The notes below the pieces were generated by a model, which worked only from the letters and a program-made list of their open reading frames with translations, made no database searches and was not told the DNA's origin. Source: Pseudomonadota bacterium (GTDB lineage Bacteria > Pseudomonadota > Alphaproteobacteria > Rhizobiales > Tepidamorphaceae). From it: a stretch of 16,891 bases of DNA. This document shows positions 14,900-16,891 of this stretch, piece after piece. The stretch spans positions 1 through 16,891 of the forward strand of contig JAEYRQ010000101.1 in NCBI GenBank assembly GCA_023435545.1, written 5' to 3'. The translations under genes were made by a program, and so were the position numbers. Within the stretch, counting starts at the first letter, position 1. The number at the start of each line of letters is the position of its first letter.

Positions 14900-15304
14900 T
14901 CATTGCGCGCATTCGCAAACCGACATCCGACCGGGAACGGTGGTCACCCATTGTCCCGTCCAGTGTCTGCCCTGGCCGGAGCAGGTGGCGGGGCACTTCT
15001 TACGGGCGTCCATATCGTTCCAGATCGGCCCGGCCTGAACCCGCATCGTCTGGCCACCCGCCGTTCCGCCGCCGCTCCCTGCGAAATCACAGCTGCACAC
15101 GGATTGCTGCCCGGGAACGACGGTCCGCCAGTTCCCGTCCCAGCGCCCGCTGGCGCCGGCGCAGACTGCCGGGCATTTCTTCTGGGCATCCAGATTGTTC
15201 CAGATCGGTCCGGCGCCGACGTCGCGGCTGGCTGCGTCCGCCATGGAGCCGAGGACGGCGAGCGCAAACAAGAACCCGAACAGGCAGGCAATAGGGCGGA
15301 GCAC
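14900..15304 (-). CDS. Secreted mannan-binding (MVL-type) lectin, two tandem repeats with extra cysteines
   Basis: This 134-residue exported protein consists of two copies of a roughly 43-residue repeat, at 31-73 and 91-133 (60-residue period). Each runs AGPIWN(N/D)xDA(Q/R)KKCPAxC, then W(D/T)G(N/Q)WxTxVPG and SVCxC. This is the pattern of Microcystis viridis lectin (MVL), whose repeats carry AGPLWSN and GQW motifs and bind high-mannose glycans. Unlike MVL, each repeat here has four cysteines (44, 48, 70, 72 and 104, 108, 130, 132), probably disulfide-bonded in the periplasm or outside. I choose the GTG at 15304 because GGAGG lies 5 bases upstream and the result is a clean signal peptide (cleavage near ADA, residue 24). 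ATGs further upstream would bury both. The sugar specificity is inferred from family only. Confidence 0.88.
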   Translation of the reverse strand: MLRPIACLFGFLFALAVLGSMADAASRDVGAGPIWNNLDAQKKCPAVCAGASGRWDGNWRTVVPGQQSVCSCDFAGSGGGTAGGQTMRVQAGPIWNDMDARKKCPATCSGQGRHWTGQWVTTVPGRMSVCECAQ

Positions 15305-15433
15305 GCGGACCTCCGGTGCATGATGATTCCCGCGTTTCATTCTACATCGCAAACGCGGCCCGAGCGCCTGCCCATGTACGGCGCATGATCAACAGCAGCC
15401 GATCCGCCCCAGTTGTGAACGAGAAGAGGGGCG

Positions 15434-16306
15434 TCACGCAGCCGCAGGACGATGCAGCGCCACGCCGGCCATGACCAGTGCCACGCCGATCAGGTCAGGC
15501 AGGGCGGGGACCTGCGCCAGCACGATCGCGCCGACGACCGTTGCGGGCGCCGGCAGCAATGCCAGCATCAACGCGAAGCTCGCGCGCGGCAGCCTCGCCA
15601 TGGCGAGCTGGTCGCAGACATAGGGGATCACCGAGGAGCAGACGCCGACACCTATCGCCGCCAGTATCAATTCAGTCGAGCCAAAGGCCGATATGGCCTC
15701 GAGAAGACCGAACGGCAGCACGCAGACGAACGCGATCGCCATGGCGGCCCCCAGCCGCTCGATGCCGCCACTCACCCCTTCCTGAGCCGCCCTGTGACCG
15801 AGTGCGATGTAGGCCACGAACATCGCCCCGTTCAGGATCGCCCACCCCAACCCCGCGGGATCGCTCGACCAGGCGGCGTCGATCAGCACGAGCACGCCGA
15901 GGACCGCGAGGGCGAGCGCAGCGAGGTTGCGCGGAGTCCTCAGTCCGTAGGCCGCGATACCAACCGTCCCGACGAACTCGATCGTGGCAACGAGGCTCAT
16001 CGGCAGCCGGTCGAGCGCCAGATAGAAGGCGCAGTTCATGACCGCCAGGCAGAGCCCGAGTGCGACCAGCAATGCCCGCACCTTCGGTTCAGCGCGCCGC
16101 AATGTGCGCCATGGCCGGGTCAACGGCGCGAAGATCGCCGCCGCCGTGGCGATCCTCAGGAAGGCGACGCCGAGTACGCCGATCGAGGGAAACAGCAGCA
16201 CAGCGAAGGACGGACCGACGTAGTGGAACACCGCGCTGATGGCGAACCAGACGTGCGGTGGCACGGACTGCGTCCGATCGGGGATGGCCAGGCGCCGACG
16301 AGTCAT
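15434..16306 (-). CDS. DMT-superfamily exporter, EamA/RhtA-like
   Basis: This 290-residue inner-membrane protein has about ten hydrophobic segments in two homologous halves, the usual DMT arrangement. The second half resembles the threonine/homoserine exporter RhtA, notably SSVIPYVCDQLAMARLPRASF (224-244) followed by a helix ending AIVLAQVP. Efflux of an amino acid or similar metabolite is the likely role. The divergent Lrp/AsnC gene, whose family senses amino acids, supports this. The ATG at 16306 is not preceded by a clear ribosome binding site; I keep it because the frame begins there with a short basic N-terminus before the first helix (about 19-40). EamA-family substrate prediction is unreliable, so no symbol is given. 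Confidence 0.9.
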   Translation of the reverse strand: MTRRRLAIPDRTQSVPPHVWFAISAVFHYVGPSFAVLLFPSIGVLGVAFLRIATAAAIFAPLTRPWRTLRRAEPKVRALLVALGLCLAVMNCAFYLALDRLPMSLVATIEFVGTVGIAAYGLRTPRNLAALALAVLGVLVLIDAAWSSDPAGLGWAILNGAMFVAYIALGHRAAQEGVSGGIERLGAAMAIAFVCVLPFGLLEAISAFGSTELILAAIGVGVCSSVIPYVCDQLAMARLPRASFALMLALLPAPATVVGAIVLAQVPALPDLIGVALVMAGVALHRPAAA

Positions 16307-16373
16307 GCTACAGCATGAAAGGCCTATCGCCGACTTTCTATAGACTTCTAAAGGCTCTCGCGACGTTTTATCG
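16307..16373. promoter_or_regulatory. Short AT-rich divergent promoter/operator region
   Basis: These 67 bases separate the exporter and Lrp/AsnC genes and are clearly AT-richer than their surroundings. They contain the palindrome TCTATAGA (16337-16344) overlapping a second inverted repeat, TAGA-CT-TCTA (16341-16350). Lrp/AsnC regulators often bind such AT-rich repeats between their own gene and a divergent transporter gene, so this is the probable operator. No confident -35/-10 pair was placed. Confidence 0.4.
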
Positions 16374-16874
16374 GTGAGAACGCAGGATAAACCTTTGAAT
16401 CACCTTCGATCCGAAGAAGTGAGGCTCGACCGGGTGGACGCTGCCATTCTGGTGGCGCTGGCGCAGGATGCGCGCATCAGCGTCGCGGAACTGGCGCGTC
16501 GGGTGGGTCTCTCCGCACCGAGCGTGGCCGAACGCATCCGCCGCCTGGAGGACGCGGCGGTGATCACCGGCTACGCGGTCAGCGTCGATCCCGCCGCGCT
16601 CGGCCTGCCGCTCGCTGCCTGGCTGCGCATCCGTCCGCTGCCGGGCGAACTCGTGCGGGTCGCGAAGATCCTGCAGGAAACGCCGGCCATCGTCGAATGC
16701 GACCGCATCACCGGCGACGATTGCTTCCTTGCGCGCGCGCATGTCCGCTCGGTCGCCGAACTCGAGGCATTGATCGACAGCATCATCCCGTTCGCGACCA
16801 CCAACACGGCGATCATCCAGTCCTCGCCCGTGCCGCGCCGGCTGGTGCGGATTACGCAAGGCAATGGCGACTGA
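16374..16874 (+). CDS. Lrp/AsnC-family transcriptional regulator
   Basis: This protein of up to 166 residues has the normal Lrp/AsnC layout. The N-terminal helix-turn-helix is in LDRVDAAILVALAQDARISVAELARRVGLSAPSVAERIRRLE (about 18-59), and an alpha/beta ligand-binding (RAM) domain covers about 75-160. The GTG at 16374 has no ribosome binding site. A TTG at 16395, preceded by AGGA at 7 bases, is a plausible true start and would give 159 residues without affecting the helix-turn-helix. It is divergent from the RhtA-like exporter, the classic arrangement for a regulator inducing an amino acid exporter. The effector is not predictable from sequence. Confidence 0.92.
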   Translation: MRTQDKPLNHLRSEEVRLDRVDAAILVALAQDARISVAELARRVGLSAPSVAERIRRLEDAAVITGYAVSVDPAALGLPLAAWLRIRPLPGELVRVAKILQETPAIVECDRITGDDCFLARAHVRSVAELEALIDSIIPFATTNTAIIQSSPVPRRLVRITQGNGD

Positions 16875-16891
16875 CGGGGTTCAGCCCCCGA

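Overview
The window is GC-rich (roughly two thirds G+C) bacterial DNA with tightly packed genes. The gene families point to an alphaproteobacterium, probably of the Hyphomicrobiales (Rhizobiales). They include a BMP-type ABC importer, an alphaproteobacterial-style CheZ, an Lrp/AsnC regulator divergent from a DMT exporter, an MVL-type secreted lectin and short dispersed GTCATCCCGG palindromes. The species cannot be named from the sequence. No rRNA, tRNA, CRISPR array, insertion sequence or phage gene was seen.

Layout. (1) Positions 1-1000 hold two small secreted proteins on the minus strand: one cut by the window edge, one cysteine-rich with a duplicated Pro/Val linker. (2) 1199-1897 is a stand-alone CheZ phosphatase gene on the plus strand. 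(3) 1929-7195 is a minus-strand operon, transcribed in the order BMP substrate-binding protein, two-domain ATPase, permease 1, permease 2, isochorismatase-fold hydrolase. The last four genes overlap end to end, and a 10-bp stem-loop separates the binding-protein gene from them. (4) 7706-8482 is a divergent IclR-family regulator. (5) 8676-9479 (minus) and 9633-11300 (plus) are divergent genes for a creatininase-fold protein and a YtcJ-type amidohydrolase. (6) 11385-12179 is a LOG-family protein. (7) 12247-15304 is a minus-strand group transcribed as MVL-type lectin, zinc alcohol dehydrogenase, beta-CASP metallo-beta-lactamase RNase-like protein. (8) 15434-16874 is an RhtA-like exporter divergent from an Lrp/AsnC regulator.

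The most coherent biology is blocks 3-5. Two inverted repeats of the same form (ATATCCW-N5-TGGATAY) lie at 7496-7514, between the importer operon and iclR, and at 9503-9521, between the creatininase-like and amidohydrolase genes. They look like operators of one regulator, most simply the IclR protein encoded between them. This would make importer, isochorismatase-like hydrolase, creatininase-like protein and amidohydrolase one regulon for uptake and hydrolysis of a small, probably nitrogen-containing compound. The substrate cannot be deduced. The creatininase-like protein also lacks the His and Glu of the usual second metal motif, so its chemistry may differ from the family norm.
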